Origin: Saccharospirillum sp.
Lineage (GTDB): Bacteria; Pseudomonadota; Gammaproteobacteria; Pseudomonadales; Natronospirillaceae
Direction of reading: 5' to 3'
DNA length: 64,000 nt
NCBI GenBank assembly: GCA_018402545.1
Contig: JAGYIL010000001.1
Location: forward strand, 372,001-436,000
In this document: positions 42,969 through 53,241 of the stretch, piece by piece
Numbering within the stretch: position 1 is the first letter of the stretch
Layout: each line of letters begins with the position of its first letter
Made by a program: the position numbers and the translations under genes
The notes under the pieces: generated by a model
The model's input: the letters and a program-made list of their open reading frames with translations, nothing else
Told to the model about the DNA's origin: nothing
The model's database searches: none

Positions 42969-45199
42969 TGCTCATCCCCCTTCCTGAAGCGGCGAACGAC
43001 ACTGATGGCGGCAATGGCCGCGACCACCACGACCACGACCTCACCGAGCGTATCGAAGGCGCGGAAATCCACCAGAATAACGTTGACGACATTGCGACCA
43101 TTCGCAATGGGGTAACTGTATTGCGAGAAATATTCCGGCAGACTCTGGTCAAGCGGGTCGGAGGTAATCATCAGCATCAGTAGGGTCATGCACAGCCCGA
43201 TGGTTCCCGCCACAGACAATTGCACCAGGCGCCGACGGCGGCTTGGCTTGGGAACCGTGTTAAGCAGAGGCAATTTACGCATCACGATCGCAATAAAAAC
43301 AACCGACAGGGTCTCAACCAGCAACTGGGTTTTGGAGACGTCCGGTGCGCTGTAGATCATGAAAATCAGCGTTGTCAGGAAGCCGATCATGCCCAGGGTG
43401 GCGATGGACGTCAGTCGTGATGGAGAGGCCAGTACAATCGCTGCACAGCCAACCATAAGAATCCCGATGGCGTACTCGTAGAACTCGGCATCGAAACTCA
43501 GGTTGGGCAGCGCGCCAGTGGCGTATACCCCGTAAACCAGAATGGCGGCGAGCACGATGAAAAATTGCAAGGTATAGCCGCTGAGTTGACCGTGTTGCAG
43601 GGTTCGGGTCTGCCAGCTTGCCAGTTTAATCACCGCATCCAGAATTCTGGCATAGACATCCGGTCCATTCGGCAGCGCACCGGTCAGGCGCACCAGGAAT
43701 TGATGGAGCGGCGTATAGAACCTGTAGAGCACAGCACCGGATATCAGGGTTAGCAGGCTTAATATCAGCGCAAGGTTGATGCCCGACCAGAGTTTCACGG
43801 CTTCCGGCGACCCATTGCCAAGCATCGCCAGCATGGCCGGGTCGATGATGATGGCCTGAAACTGGCCCAGGAACAGCAGCGGGACAATGAGGCCCAGGCA
43901 GGTCAGTAGCAGTGGGGGCATCCACAGTAGTTTGTACTGTTCGACCGGTTTGATCTCAGCCGTGTGGTTGTCTTTTTCCCCGAGAAACGGCTTCATCACC
44001 AGCACAAGGGCCAGGGTCACCAGCAGGATGTTAATGGCTACCATCGCGATGGTGACGAACACATCGGTATAGGCGCCGGCCTTGTACATGTATTCCTTGC
44101 TCAGGAAGCCCATGGTCGGTGGAAAACCGGCTTTGGATGCGGCCCCGACAACGGCCGCCACGAAACTGATGCCCAGTACCGGTTTCAGCGCCCGCAACTG
44201 AGCGTATTCCCGGGTGCCAGTGGCTTTGTCGACGATACCGATCACCATGAACAGCCCGGCCTTGTAGAAAGCATGCGCAGCGATCAACAGCAGGGCTGCA
44301 GACACAGCCGTTTCAGTGCCGATACCCAGTAACATGACGAGTTTGCCGAGAACCACATTGGTACTGAAGGCGAGCATCAGTTTGAGATCGGTCTGCCGCA
44401 GAGCCAGCAGCCCGCACCAGAGGCCGGTGATTGCTCCGGCCAGGCCCAGCGACCAGCCCCACAAGGCGGTTTCACCGTAAACTGGCAGCAGTCGCGCCAG
44501 CAGGTAAACCCCGGCTTTGACCATGGTGGCCGAGTGAAGGTAGGCACTGACTGGTGTCGGAGCGGCCATGGCACCGGGAAGCCAGAAATGCAACGGGAAC
44601 TGGGCTGATTTGGCAAAAGCACCGACCAGCACACAGATCAGGGAGGGGATGAACCAGACGCTGTTCTGATAGCCCGGCGCACGCTCGATGATGAGGCTCA
44701 ACTGATAGCTGTCTGCTAGGTTGCCCAACATAAGCAGCCCGGCCAGCAACGCCAGCCCACCAGCACCGGTAATAATCATGGCCTGTAGTGCGTTCTTGCG
44801 TGATTTGGCTTCTTCGTGGTTATAGCCGATCAGCAGATACGAGGTGAGCGTGGTCAGTTCCCAGAACACGAACAGCAGCAGGATGTTGTCCGCCAGCACC
44901 AGACCCAGCATTGACAGCATGAACAGGGTCAGCAGCAGGTGGAATGAGAACCGGGCCGGTTTGCCTTTCATGTAGGCCAGGGAGTAAAGCTGAACCAACA
45001 GACCAACGCCGGTGATCAGCCCGGCAAACAGGACGCTGAGACCGTCCAGCCGAAACATCAGATTAATATCGAGTGAGGGAACCCAGGGCCAGGATAGCTG
45101 GGTCAGTGGGGGCTGATAGGTAAACACCACCCACATAAATAGAACGAACGGCAGCAGGACCATGGAGCCCAGTGCAATATTCAGCCGAGTTTGAGCCAT
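42965..45199 (-). CDS. mrpA: Mrp antiporter subunit A, NuoL-like, without fused B domain (second operon)
   Basis: The 744-residue subunit has about 20 membrane segments. The NuoL-like half shows [17 protein letters not shown] and [20 protein letters not shown], with [18 protein letters not shown]. The C-terminal part is the MrpA-specific domain (about 520-744; [20 protein letters not shown]). It is the start of the seven-gene operon ABCDEFG; a 154-bp gap separates it from the operon before. Confidence 0.94.
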   Translation of the reverse strand: MAQTRLNIALGSMVLLPFVLFMWVVFTYQPPLTQLSWPWVPSLDINLMFRLDGLSVLFAGLITGVGLLVQLYSLAYMKGKPARFSFHLLLTLFMLSMLGLVLADNILLLFVFWELTTLTSYLLIGYNHEEAKSRKNALQAMIITGAGGLALLAGLLMLGNLADSYQLSLIIERAPGYQNSVWFIPSLICVLVGAFAKSAQFPLHFWLPGAMAAPTPVSAYLHSATMVKAGVYLLARLLPVYGETALWGWSLGLAGAITGLWCGLLALRQTDLKLMLAFSTNVVLGKLVMLLGIGTETAVSAALLLIAAHAFYKAGLFMVIGIVDKATGTREYAQLRALKPVLGISFVAAVVGAASKAGFPPTMGFLSKEYMYKAGAYTDVFVTIAMVAINILLVTLALVLVMKPFLGEKDNHTAEIKPVEQYKLLWMPPLLLTCLGLIVPLLFLGQFQAIIIDPAMLAMLGNGSPEAVKLWSGINLALILSLLTLISGAVLYRFYTPLHQFLVRLTGALPNGPDVYARILDAVIKLASWQTRTLQHGQLSGYTLQFFIVLAAILVYGVYATGALPNLSFDAEFYEYAIGILMVGCAAIVLASPSRLTSIATLGMIGFLTTLIFMIYSAPDVSKTQLLVETLSVVFIAIVMRKLPLLNTVPKPSRRRRLVQLSVAGTIGLCMTLLMLMITSDPLDQSLPEYFSQYSYPIANGRNVVNVILVDFRAFDTLGEVVVVVVAAIAAISVVRRFRKGDEQ

Positions 45200-45353
45200 A
45201 ATGAATTACACACTCCTCTAGCCTGGCGGGGCCGATACTTAGCTTGCCAAAGTCAGGGCGATCAGGAGGTGTAGAATGTAACAGATTTTAACGCTGTGCA
45301 TAGCCGTTGACAGCGTTTCCCATATAAGCAGGTCGTTCCCGGTTCTGTCGTCT

Positions 45354-45743
45354 TTACGGTTTGCTGACAGTGTCGTCAAGCTCCGCATCCGGGCTCAGGC
45401 GCAACCTGGCATTCTCGAACAGATCCTGATTTTGGGTACGCTCGAGACGATGCAAGCGCTGGTGTAGGGCTGTTTTGGCCATCATGTGAGCGGTGATGGG
45501 GGCGGTAAAAAACAGAAACACCGTGACCAGCAATTCGCTGATGCTAATGCCGTCGTTGGTCAGGGTTGCGTAGATGGCCGAGACCAGCAGCACCAGGCCA
45601 ATACCGAGGGTCGACGCCTTGGTCGGTGCGTGCAAACGCATGTAGATGTCTTGAAGTCTGACCAGGCCGATTGATCCGGCCAGCAGAAAGACACCGCCGG
45701 TTAGCAGCAGAATTGATAAAACCCATTCAGTCACAGTACTCAT
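45354..45743 (-). CDS. mrpG: Mrp antiporter subunit G (first operon)
   Basis: The 129-residue subunit shows IGLVRLQDIYMRLHAPTKAS and LFFTAPITAHMMAKTAL like its paralog, with a longer polar C-terminal tail (HRLERTQNQDLFENARLRLS). It ends the six-gene operon. A dyad AACGCTGT/ACAGCGTT at 45290-45317 lies in the gap before the next operon and could be a control site. Confidence 0.92.
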   Translation of the reverse strand: MSTVTEWVLSILLLTGGVFLLAGSIGLVRLQDIYMRLHAPTKASTLGIGLVLLVSAIYATLTNDGISISELLVTVFLFFTAPITAHMMAKTALHQRLHRLERTQNQDLFENARLRLSPDAELDDTVSKP

Positions 45744-45755
45744 GTCAGGTCTCCG

Positions 45756-46025
45756 CTATTCAATCAGGTCGCCGCGAATCAGGAATTTGCAAAGGGCAGT
45801 GGAACTGATAAAGCCCAGCAGGGCGATCAGCAACGCGCCTTCAAAGTAGAGGGCAGACCGGAAATAGATGCCCAGCAGTACAATCAGGGCGATGCCGTTG
45901 ATGTACATGGTGTCCAGCGCCAGTACCCGGTCGAGCACATCGGGGCCGACCAGCAGGCGATAGAGGTTCAGGATCAGCGCCAGGCTGACCATGCCGGAAA
46001 CAATCATGACGACGGTGTTCAGCAT
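45756..46025 (-). CDS. mrpF: Mrp antiporter subunit F (first operon)
   Basis: The 89-residue subunit has LLVGPDVLDRVLALDTMYIN and ALYFEGALLIALLGFISSTA, which define MrpF. It overlaps mrpE by 7 bp and precedes mrpG by 12 bp. Confidence 0.92.
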   Translation of the reverse strand: MLNTVVMIVSGMVSLALILNLYRLLVGPDVLDRVLALDTMYINGIALIVLLGIYFRSALYFEGALLIALLGFISSTALCKFLIRGDLIE

Positions 46026-46522
46026 TCGAAAATCCTCTTCAGTGGGGCTTCGTAGCGTTCCTTGATCTCGGCGATGCGCGCGGCTTCATCCTCCAGGTGC
46101 AGGCAATGCACATAGAGGTATTGCTTGTCGGCGGAAACTTCAGCGCTGACGGTACCGGGTGTCAGTGTGATGGTGTTGGCCAGCATGGTGATTGGCAGGG
46201 GCTCGCGGATGTCCAGCGGCACGACAATCATGCCCGGTTGCAAGTGATCCATCGGGCCCAGTACCAGCTTTAACACCTCGAGGTTCGATTTGATGATGTC
46301 CCAGACCAGGTGAGCGATGTACAGCATCGCCAGGTCCGGGCGCACCATGCGCGGGTGGCGTTGCTGAAAGAGGTCGGTCAGCAAGGGGATGGCGAAGGCA
46401 AGAATCAGGCCCAGAATGACATTCCCCGCCGAAATGGAACTGTTCAACAGCAACCAGACGAGAAGAATAAGCAGACTGTGGTAGGGGCTGGGCAACCAGC
46501 GCCAGTGAGACGTTTGTTTCAT
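46019..46522 (-). CDS. mrpE: Mrp antiporter subunit E (first operon)
   Basis: The 167-residue subunit begins at ATG 46522 (MKQTSHWRWLPSPYHSLL), overlapping the mrpD stop by 4 bp; a longer open frame upstream is a shadow of mrpD. It has the MrpE markers LPITMLANTITLTPGTVSAE and the two N-terminal membrane segments. Confidence 0.92.
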   Translation of the reverse strand: MKQTSHWRWLPSPYHSLLILLVWLLLNSSISAGNVILGLILAFAIPLLTDLFQQRHPRMVRPDLAMLYIAHLVWDIIKSNLEVLKLVLGPMDHLQPGMIVVPLDIREPLPITMLANTITLTPGTVSAEVSADKQYLYVHCLHLEDEAARIAEIKERYEAPLKRIFEC

Positions 46523-48009
46523 TGCAGGGCGACCTCCGTTGCCGATGTCAGCAGTTGTCCGGCGGTCTGCGCGAGGGCGTCTGTCAGCGGTCCGGCCAGG
46601 ACGACCATGACCGGGGCCGAGAGCACAAACAGCATCAGTGCTGCTATAGGCAGGGCGCTGGTGGTTTCCGCCGGAGCCTTGCTGCCGGTGGTGTGCCATA
46701 ACAGCGACGTGCCCGCACGCGACAAGCCAATCAGTGATGCCAGGCTACCGATCAGAATAAAGGACCAGGCGGCCAGTTGCTGACTGCCGCTCTGCGCTGA
46801 GACCAGAATCAGTGTTTTGCCGATAAAACCGGACATGGGCGGCATGCCGACCACAGTAATGGCGACGGCCATGAAGGTTAGGCTGATCAGGGTACGCTGA
46901 CTCATGGGCCGCGCGGGTACGAAGTTGTCGGCCGCCGGTCCGCGTTTGTGGGCAATGATGTCAGCCAGTAAAAACAGGGCAGCCGTTACCAGTGTGGAGT
47001 GAATCAGGTAGTAGAGCCCGGCAGAGACTGCCGCTTCGCTGCCCAGTGCCACGGTGAACATCAGGGTGGCGACAGAAATCAGTACCAGGTTGGCAGTGAG
47101 GGTGCGCAGATTCTTGCTGCCCAGCACGCCGATGATGGCCACCACCATGGTCACCGCCGCCATGATCCAGAACAGCGTTTGCATGGGCCCGCTGTTCAAT
47201 TCGGGTTGATGACCAAAGGTACCAATGTGCACCCGGTAAAAACCGTAGATGCCAATTTTGGTCATGATAGCAAACAGGGCAGCCACCGGCGCGGTGGCCG
47301 CCGCATAACTGCGCACCAGCCAGAACTGCAGCGGCACCAGGGCGGTCTTCAGGCCAAACACCACCACCAGAATCAGCAGCGCGGCTTCAAGCAGCACCAG
47401 TTGGTCGTCCCGCATCATCGCCACGCGGTCGGCCATGTCGGCCATGTTCAGGGTGCCCAGAGTGCCGTACAGCAGACCCAGGGCGACCAGGAAGAGGGCC
47501 GACCCGATCAGGTTCAGCGTCACATACTGGACGCTGGCACGAATGCGGGCCTTGCCGCCCGAGTGCGCCAGCAAGCCATAGGAGGCCAGCAGCAGGATCT
47601 CGAAAAAGACAAAGAGGTTAAACATATCGCCGGTTAAAAAGGCGCCGTAAATGCCCATTAACTGATACTGAAACAACGGGTGGAAAAAGGAGCCAGCTTC
47701 GTCGGTTCCGGCGTTGGCATACAGGACCACGCCAAAGCTCAGTACTGCCGTCAGCAGAACCAGCAGGGTGGACAGGCGGTCTGCAACCAGAACGATACCA
47801 AAGGGTTGCTCCCAGTTGCCGAGCAGGTAATGCGTGGTTGCTTCGCCGCTGCTGTTATAGAGCGCCAGGGCGGCGAACAGGGTCAGTAGCGTTGCGGCCA
47901 GACTGAGCAGTCGCTGGTGGCGCATGCTGCGTTGCAGTGGCGGCAACAGCAGCAGCGCCCCGGTCAGAGCCGGTATCAGAATGGGGAGTATGGGCAGGTG
48001 GTTGATCAC
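46519..48009 (-). CDS. mrpD: Mrp antiporter subunit D, NuoN/NuoL-like (first operon)
   Basis: The 496-residue polytopic subunit shows LFVFFEILLLASYGLLAHSG with the key Glu and FGLKTALVPLQFWLVRSYAA with the Lys. It overlaps mrpC and mrpE by 4 bp each. It differs clearly from the 40.7-42.2-kb paralog, so the two operons are not a recent duplication. Confidence 0.93.
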   Translation of the reverse strand: MINHLPILPILIPALTGALLLLPPLQRSMRHQRLLSLAATLLTLFAALALYNSSGEATTHYLLGNWEQPFGIVLVADRLSTLLVLLTAVLSFGVVLYANAGTDEAGSFFHPLFQYQLMGIYGAFLTGDMFNLFVFFEILLLASYGLLAHSGGKARIRASVQYVTLNLIGSALFLVALGLLYGTLGTLNMADMADRVAMMRDDQLVLLEAALLILVVVFGLKTALVPLQFWLVRSYAAATAPVAALFAIMTKIGIYGFYRVHIGTFGHQPELNSGPMQTLFWIMAAVTMVVAIIGVLGSKNLRTLTANLVLISVATLMFTVALGSEAAVSAGLYYLIHSTLVTAALFLLADIIAHKRGPAADNFVPARPMSQRTLISLTFMAVAITVVGMPPMSGFIGKTLILVSAQSGSQQLAAWSFILIGSLASLIGLSRAGTSLLWHTTGSKAPAETTSALPIAALMLFVLSAPVMVVLAGPLTDALAQTAGQLLTSATEVALQ

Positions 48010-48383
48010 TCCTTTTGGCCTCCCTTGTCGGCGGCGATGGAGCTGTCGTGCACGCGCTCATCGGCGGGCTTGCCATCAACGTGGTCGTTACCGTTTTCGG
48101 AGTAGGCCCGAATGGACAACACCAGCATAAAGGCGGTCATGGCAAAGCCAATGACGATGGCGGTCAGGACCAGTGCCTGGGGTAGCGGGTCGGCAAAGGT
48201 GTCGGATTCCCCGAGAATGGTGGCCATGTTGGAATTGAGACGACCACTGGCAAAAAGGAACAGGTTGACCGCATAGGACAGCATGATGAGGCCCAGTATC
48301 ACCGGAAACGTCCGGCCCCGCAGCAACAGGTAGATACCGCAACTGGTCAGCACCCCGACACAAATAGCGTATAAGCCTTCCAT
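48006..48383 (-). CDS. mrpC: Mrp antiporter subunit C, NuoK-like (first operon)
   Basis: The 125-residue subunit has NuoK-like segments (GVLTSCGIYLLLRGRTFPVI, LGLIMLSYAVNLFLFAS, PLPQALVLTAIVIGFAMTAF), plus a polar 25-residue tail. It meets the mrpAB stop by 1 bp. Confidence 0.93.
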   Translation of the reverse strand: MEGLYAICVGVLTSCGIYLLLRGRTFPVILGLIMLSYAVNLFLFASGRLNSNMATILGESDTFADPLPQALVLTAIVIGFAMTAFMLVLSIRAYSENGNDHVDGKPADERVHDSSIAADKGGQKE

Positions 48384-51175
48384 CAGATTGCCTCCTCTTC
48401 GCGCGGCCTGTGCGCGGTGGTCAGTTTGCCCAGATTGGTCAGAATCATCAGGGTTGATCCCACAACGGTCAGATAAACACCCAGGTCGAAGGCAATGGCG
48501 CTGGCTACTTCGAATTTGCCGACAATGGGCCAGGTGATGTAATCGAACCAGGATGTCAGGAAGGGGTAACCCAGAACCATGGATCCCATGCCGGTCAGTG
48601 TGGCCACCAGCAGCCCGCTGGCGATGAGAATGCTGTATTCAAAACGGAAGCGGCTTTGCAACCAGTCGATGCCATGGGCGATGTATTGCTGAATGATGGC
48701 CACGGCGGTAATCAGCCCCGCGATGAACCCTCCGCCCGGCATGTTGTGGCCGCGCAGGAAGATATAGGCCGATACCAGCAATGCCAGCGGGAGCATGCTC
48801 TGGGAAACCACATTCAGCATGAAGGGGTGCTTGTCGCCGGACCAGGTCATACCGGCAGCGTCAGCACTGCGGTAGTGCAAGCGCACACCTGCCAACAGTT
48901 TGAATATTCCCAGCGCCGCGATGCCCAGAACGGTTATCTCACCAAAAGTATCGAACCCGCGGAAATCGACCAGAATCACATTCACCACGTTGGTGCCACC
49001 ACCGCCGGTTTTGGCGTTCTCGGTGAAAAAGCCGGAAATAGTGTCGAACGGACGAGTGATCAGTGCATAGGTCAGAGTGCCCATCAGGGCACCAAACAAG
49101 CCTGCGATGCCCAGGTCGCGCATGACTCGGGGTGAACTGGATTCTTCGGGTGTTTTGTGAGGCAGGAAGAACAGGGCCAGCACAATGAGAATCAGTGTGA
49201 CCACTTCAACCGAAAGCTGGGTCAGGGCGAGGTCCGGTGCAGAATAAAGCACGAAAATCAGCGCGACGACCAGGCCGACGACAGACATCATCAACAGGGA
49301 AAGCAGGCGCTTGTGATGCAGGATAACGACCATGATGGCACCAAACACCAATAGCAGGGTTCCCGACAGCATGGCACCGTCCATCGGCTTGACATTGAAC
49401 ACCGGGCCCGGGCCAGCCTTGGCGGTCAGTGTTGGCAGCAGGATGACGAGTGTGAAACTCAGCAGCAAAAAGGTCGCCCGTTGCAACGACCCATTGTCGA
49501 TTCGCTGATACCAGTCCCGGCATTTGTACATGACGTTTTTGACACCACGGTCGAAATTCTCGCTTGCATTGATTTCCGGAAAGCGTTCCTGGAAGTCATA
49601 GAGATGCAGGCGTCGCCCGTAAATCCACAGGCCAGTGCCGATGGCAATGGCACTCATGACCAGAGCCATGTTGAATCCGTGCCAGAGTTGCAGGTGCGTA
49701 TCCGGTGCAGGCTGGCCGCTGGCGGCGGAGACCGCGCTTAATAACAGCGGCTCGACGATAACGGGTGCAACACCCACCAGGACAACCAGCACCACAAAAA
49801 ACGCCACGGGAAGCCACATCATGACCGGAGGTTCGTGCGGCATGCGCGGCAGGCGTTTGGGCTCACCGTTGAAGAAGAGATCGTGCACCAGGCGGATGGA
49901 GTAAGCGACCGAAAAAATTGCCCCGAACACGACCATGACGGGAATCAGCCAGGAGAGCGCCCCGAAATGATCAAACTTGAGTGTCTCGGCCATCAGCATT
50001 TCTTTCGACAGAAAGCCATTGAGCAACGGCAGGCCCGCCATGGACGCAGCGGCTGTCATAGTCAGAGTGGCGGTGATTGGCATGTACTTCCACAAGCCGT
50101 TTAGCTGGCGCAAGTCTCGCGTGCCGGTCTCATGATCCACTATACCTGCCGCCATAAACAGCGGAGCCTTGAACAGGGCGTGATTGATCACATGGAACAG
50201 GGCCGCCATTAGAGCGAGCTCCGTTCCCAGGCCCATCAGCAGGGTGATCAGGCCCAGATGGCTGACGGTGGAATAGGCCAGCAATGCCTTGATGTCGTGC
50301 TTGAACAGAGCGAAATAGGCCGCCAGTGCCAGGGTAGTCAGGCCAGTGAGGGTGACAATCGAGACCCACAGGTCGGTATCAGCCAGAACCGGGTGAAAGC
50401 GCGCCATCAAGAAAATGCCGGCTTTGACCATGGTGGCTGAGTGCAGATAGGCGCTGACCGGTGTCGGTGCGGCCATGGCGTGGGGTAGCCAGAAGTGAAA
50501 CGGGAACTGCGCCGACTTGGTGAAGGCTCCCAGCAGCACCAGGACCAGAATGATCGGATAGAGGCTGTGTTCACGCAGCAGGTCGCCGCTGGCGAGAACC
50601 ACAGAAAGGTCAAAACTGCCAACTACCTGTCCGATCAGCACCAAACCGGCCAGCAGTGCCAGACCGCCCATCGCCGTCACCGTTAGCGCCTGGCGTGCAC
50701 CTTTGCGGGCGGCGGAGTTATCGTGCCAGAACGCAATCAGCAGAAAAGAGCTGAGGCTGGTCAGCTCCCAGAACATCCACAGTTGCAGCAGGTTGTTGGA
50801 CAGTACAATGCCCAGCATGGCAGTCATGAACAGCAACAGGCTGGCGTAGAAGCGAACGATGGAATCGTCTTTGGACAAATAATAGCGAGCGTAGAGAATC
50901 ACCAGCAGGCCGATGCCGAGAATCAGCAAGCTGAACAAATAGCCCAGGCCGTCCAGTCGAAAGGCCAGGTCCAGCCCCAGCACGGGTACCCAGCTCAGAC
51001 TGAAGGTCAGGGTATTGCCGGAAAAGACCTCGCCCGTGAAGCTGAGCAGCAGAATCAGAGCGAGGGTCGGCGCGATTGCCGTCAACGCCAGAATGAGGGT
51101 GCGCTCCAGCTTGGCAGCCAGCAGCGGAATCAGAGTGCCCAGCAGGGGTAGCAGCGGTATCCATAGCAACGACAT
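48383..51175 (-). CDS. mrpA: Mrp antiporter fused subunits A and B (first operon)
   Basis: The 930-residue protein fuses MrpA and MrpB, the arrangement of six-gene group 2 Mrp operons. The A part (residues 1-770) has [40 protein letters not shown] and the [15 protein letters not shown] motif near 740. The B part (about 790-925) has [20 protein letters not shown] and [18 protein letters not shown] start at ATG 51175 (MSLLWIPLL), with AGGAG upstream; the longer frame adds an improbable tail. It heads the thirteen-gene double Mrp region. Confidence 0.93.
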   Translation of the reverse strand: MSLLWIPLLPLLGTLIPLLAAKLERTLILALTAIAPTLALILLLSFTGEVFSGNTLTFSLSWVPVLGLDLAFRLDGLGYLFSLLILGIGLLVILYARYYLSKDDSIVRFYASLLLFMTAMLGIVLSNNLLQLWMFWELTSLSSFLLIAFWHDNSAARKGARQALTVTAMGGLALLAGLVLIGQVVGSFDLSVVLASGDLLREHSLYPIILVLVLLGAFTKSAQFPFHFWLPHAMAAPTPVSAYLHSATMVKAGIFLMARFHPVLADTDLWVSIVTLTGLTTLALAAYFALFKHDIKALLAYSTVSHLGLITLLMGLGTELALMAALFHVINHALFKAPLFMAAGIVDHETGTRDLRQLNGLWKYMPITATLTMTAAASMAGLPLLNGFLSKEMLMAETLKFDHFGALSWLIPVMVVFGAIFSVAYSIRLVHDLFFNGEPKRLPRMPHEPPVMMWLPVAFFVVLVVLVGVAPVIVEPLLLSAVSAASGQPAPDTHLQLWHGFNMALVMSAIAIGTGLWIYGRRLHLYDFQERFPEINASENFDRGVKNVMYKCRDWYQRIDNGSLQRATFLLLSFTLVILLPTLTAKAGPGPVFNVKPMDGAMLSGTLLLVFGAIMVVILHHKRLLSLLMMSVVGLVVALIFVLYSAPDLALTQLSVEVVTLILIVLALFFLPHKTPEESSSPRVMRDLGIAGLFGALMGTLTYALITRPFDTISGFFTENAKTGGGGTNVVNVILVDFRGFDTFGEITVLGIAALGIFKLLAGVRLHYRSADAAGMTWSGDKHPFMLNVVSQSMLPLALLVSAYIFLRGHNMPGGGFIAGLITAVAIIQQYIAHGIDWLQSRFRFEYSILIASGLLVATLTGMGSMVLGYPFLTSWFDYITWPIVGKFEVASAIAFDLGVYLTVVGSTLMILTNLGKLTTAHRPREEEAI

Positions 51176-51458
51176 GAGCGACGTTGGCTCCTCTCTTAAA
51201 GCAATCGAGTTGTACGATAAACGAGCGCTTCCGGGCACGGATTGTCCGCTGAAACAGCGAGGCACGCTGATCGAAGCGCCTCGTCTGTAGCAGATCACCA
51301 TCTATATATAAGAAGGCTCTGGGAAGGCGCGGGATGATATAGGTTGGGTCCGGATTCGTCTAGCATGAAAACCGCTGGAATCCTCAACAATGGATGTCGA
51401 GGTTGACAAGCCAAGTGGCACTGGCCTGTCGACCTCGGTGAAGGGCGTATTGGAGGGG

Positions 51459-52949
51459 TTACAGTTTAATCCAGGTGGCCTTGATCTCACTGTATTTGTC
51501 GAAGGCATGCAGCGATTTGTCGCGACCGTTGCCGGATTGCTTGTAGCCCCCGAAAGGTGCGGTCATGTCGCCGCCATCCCATTGGTTGACCCAGACCGAC
51601 CCGGCCCGCAGACCGCGAGCAAAGCGGTGCGCCCGGCTCAGGTTGCTGGTCCAGACGGCGGCAGCCAGACCGTAGATGGTGTCGTTGGCGATGGCCAGGG
51701 CGTCTGCTTCATCGGAAAATCGTACTACCGAAAGCACGGGTCCGAAAATCTCTTCCTTGAAGATCGTCATATCCCGGGTGACGTCTTCGAAGACAGTCGG
51801 CTCCATAAAGAAACCGCCGTCGACGGTGTCGGCGCGGTTACCCCCGGTCGAGAGCCGGGCGCCCTGGGTCTTGCCCGTGTCGATATAGCCCTGAACCCGT
51901 TTTAGCTGGGTTTCGTCGACGATGGCACCGACGTTGGTGGCCGGGTCTAGCGGGTTACCGGGCTTCCAGTCCTGTACGGCGCGCACGACTTCGGCCATGA
52001 AGTCGTCGGCGATGCTGGCCTCCACCAAAAGACGAGAGCCAGCGGTGCAGACTTCGCCCATGTTGAAGCAGATGCCTTCAGCAGCGGCTTTGGCGGCAGC
52101 CGAGAGATCCGGTGCGTCCGCAAAGACGACGTTGGGGGATTTACCGCCCGCTTCGGTCCAGACTCGCTTCATGTTTGATTCACCGGCGTAGATCATCAGT
52201 TGCTTGGCAATAGCCGTAGAACCGGTGAACACCAGGGTGTCGACATCCATATGCAGGGCAAGCGCCTTGCCGACGGTGTGGCCGAAGCCGGGCAGTACGT
52301 TGAAAACACCGTCTGGAATGCCCGCCTCTTTGGCCAGGGCCGCCAGGCGCAGTGCGGACAGCGGGGATTTTTCAGACGGCTTGAGAATCACCGAATTGCC
52401 CATGGCCAGGGCCGGGCCAATTTTCCAGCTGGCCATGATCAGCGGGAAGTTCCAGGGAACGATGGCGGCCACCACACCAACGGCTTCGCGCGTCACCAGG
52501 CCGAGCTCGCCCGGACCTGTCGGGGCGACTTCGTCATAGAGTTTGTCAATGGCTTCAGCCGACCATTGCAGGCTGCGACGGGTGGCCGGGATATCGACAT
52601 TGCGGGCATCGGAGATGGGTTTGCCCATGTCGAGCGTTTCCAGCAGGGCAAGCTCGTCACCGTGCTGTTTGATCAGGTCGACGAAGCGCAGCATGATGGT
52701 TTTGCGCCTGGCGGGCGGCAGTTGCGACCAGCGGCCATCGTTAAAGGCGGCGCGTGCGTGACGCACAGCAATATCGGCATCGGCACTGTCGCAGGCCGCT
52801 ACGTTGGCCAGCAACCGGTTGTCGATCGGGCTGCGGCTTTCGAACGTCTCACCTGAGTGAGCCGGCTGATAGTCGCCATTGATAAAGGCACGGCCTTCCG
52901 GCTTGAGCTCGGCGGCGCGTTGAGTCCAGTATTCGAGGGTATCGGTCAT
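51459..52949 (-). CDS. puuC: Gamma-glutamyl-aminobutyraldehyde dehydrogenase (PuuC/PauC-like)
   Basis: The 496-residue aldehyde dehydrogenase has the NAD motif FTGSTAIAKQLMIYAGESN, the catalytic Cys in FNMGEVCTAGSR and the general base Glu in WTEAGGKSPN. The N-terminal EYWTQRAAELKPEGRAFING and the ending DKYSEIKATWIKL match PuuC of the putrescine utilisation pathway. It oxidises gamma-glutamyl-gamma-aminobutyraldehyde or related amino-aldehydes. It is divergent from the bauA-mmsA pair. Confidence 0.9.
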   Translation of the reverse strand: MTDTLEYWTQRAAELKPEGRAFINGDYQPAHSGETFESRSPIDNRLLANVAACDSADADIAVRHARAAFNDGRWSQLPPARRKTIMLRFVDLIKQHGDELALLETLDMGKPISDARNVDIPATRRSLQWSAEAIDKLYDEVAPTGPGELGLVTREAVGVVAAIVPWNFPLIMASWKIGPALAMGNSVILKPSEKSPLSALRLAALAKEAGIPDGVFNVLPGFGHTVGKALALHMDVDTLVFTGSTAIAKQLMIYAGESNMKRVWTEAGGKSPNVVFADAPDLSAAAKAAAEGICFNMGEVCTAGSRLLVEASIADDFMAEVVRAVQDWKPGNPLDPATNVGAIVDETQLKRVQGYIDTGKTQGARLSTGGNRADTVDGGFFMEPTVFEDVTRDMTIFKEEIFGPVLSVVRFSDEADALAIANDTIYGLAAAVWTSNLSRAHRFARGLRAGSVWVNQWDGGDMTAPFGGYKQSGNGRDKSLHAFDKYSEIKATWIKL

Positions 52950-53241
52950 GTTGGGAACCTGTTAGTCAGCGTCATTCTTATTGCACGCTACCTTACCCCA
53001 GTCGCTGCCCGGGTTTCAATATATTGAACGCGAAGGGTACACTCTGCCCTGAGTACCGATGCCAGCCATATGACCTTCAGCTATTAGCAGTTATGCCTTG
53101 ATGACCCTATCGAATCAGGGCGACAGCAAGACTTGATGTTTTAATTATTTTACATACACTGGCCTCCATGTGTTCGAAATAACAAACATCGAAGGTGCAC
53201 CCTGACGGTAGCGCCGCGGTTCAGTCGGAGTGAGAACGGCC

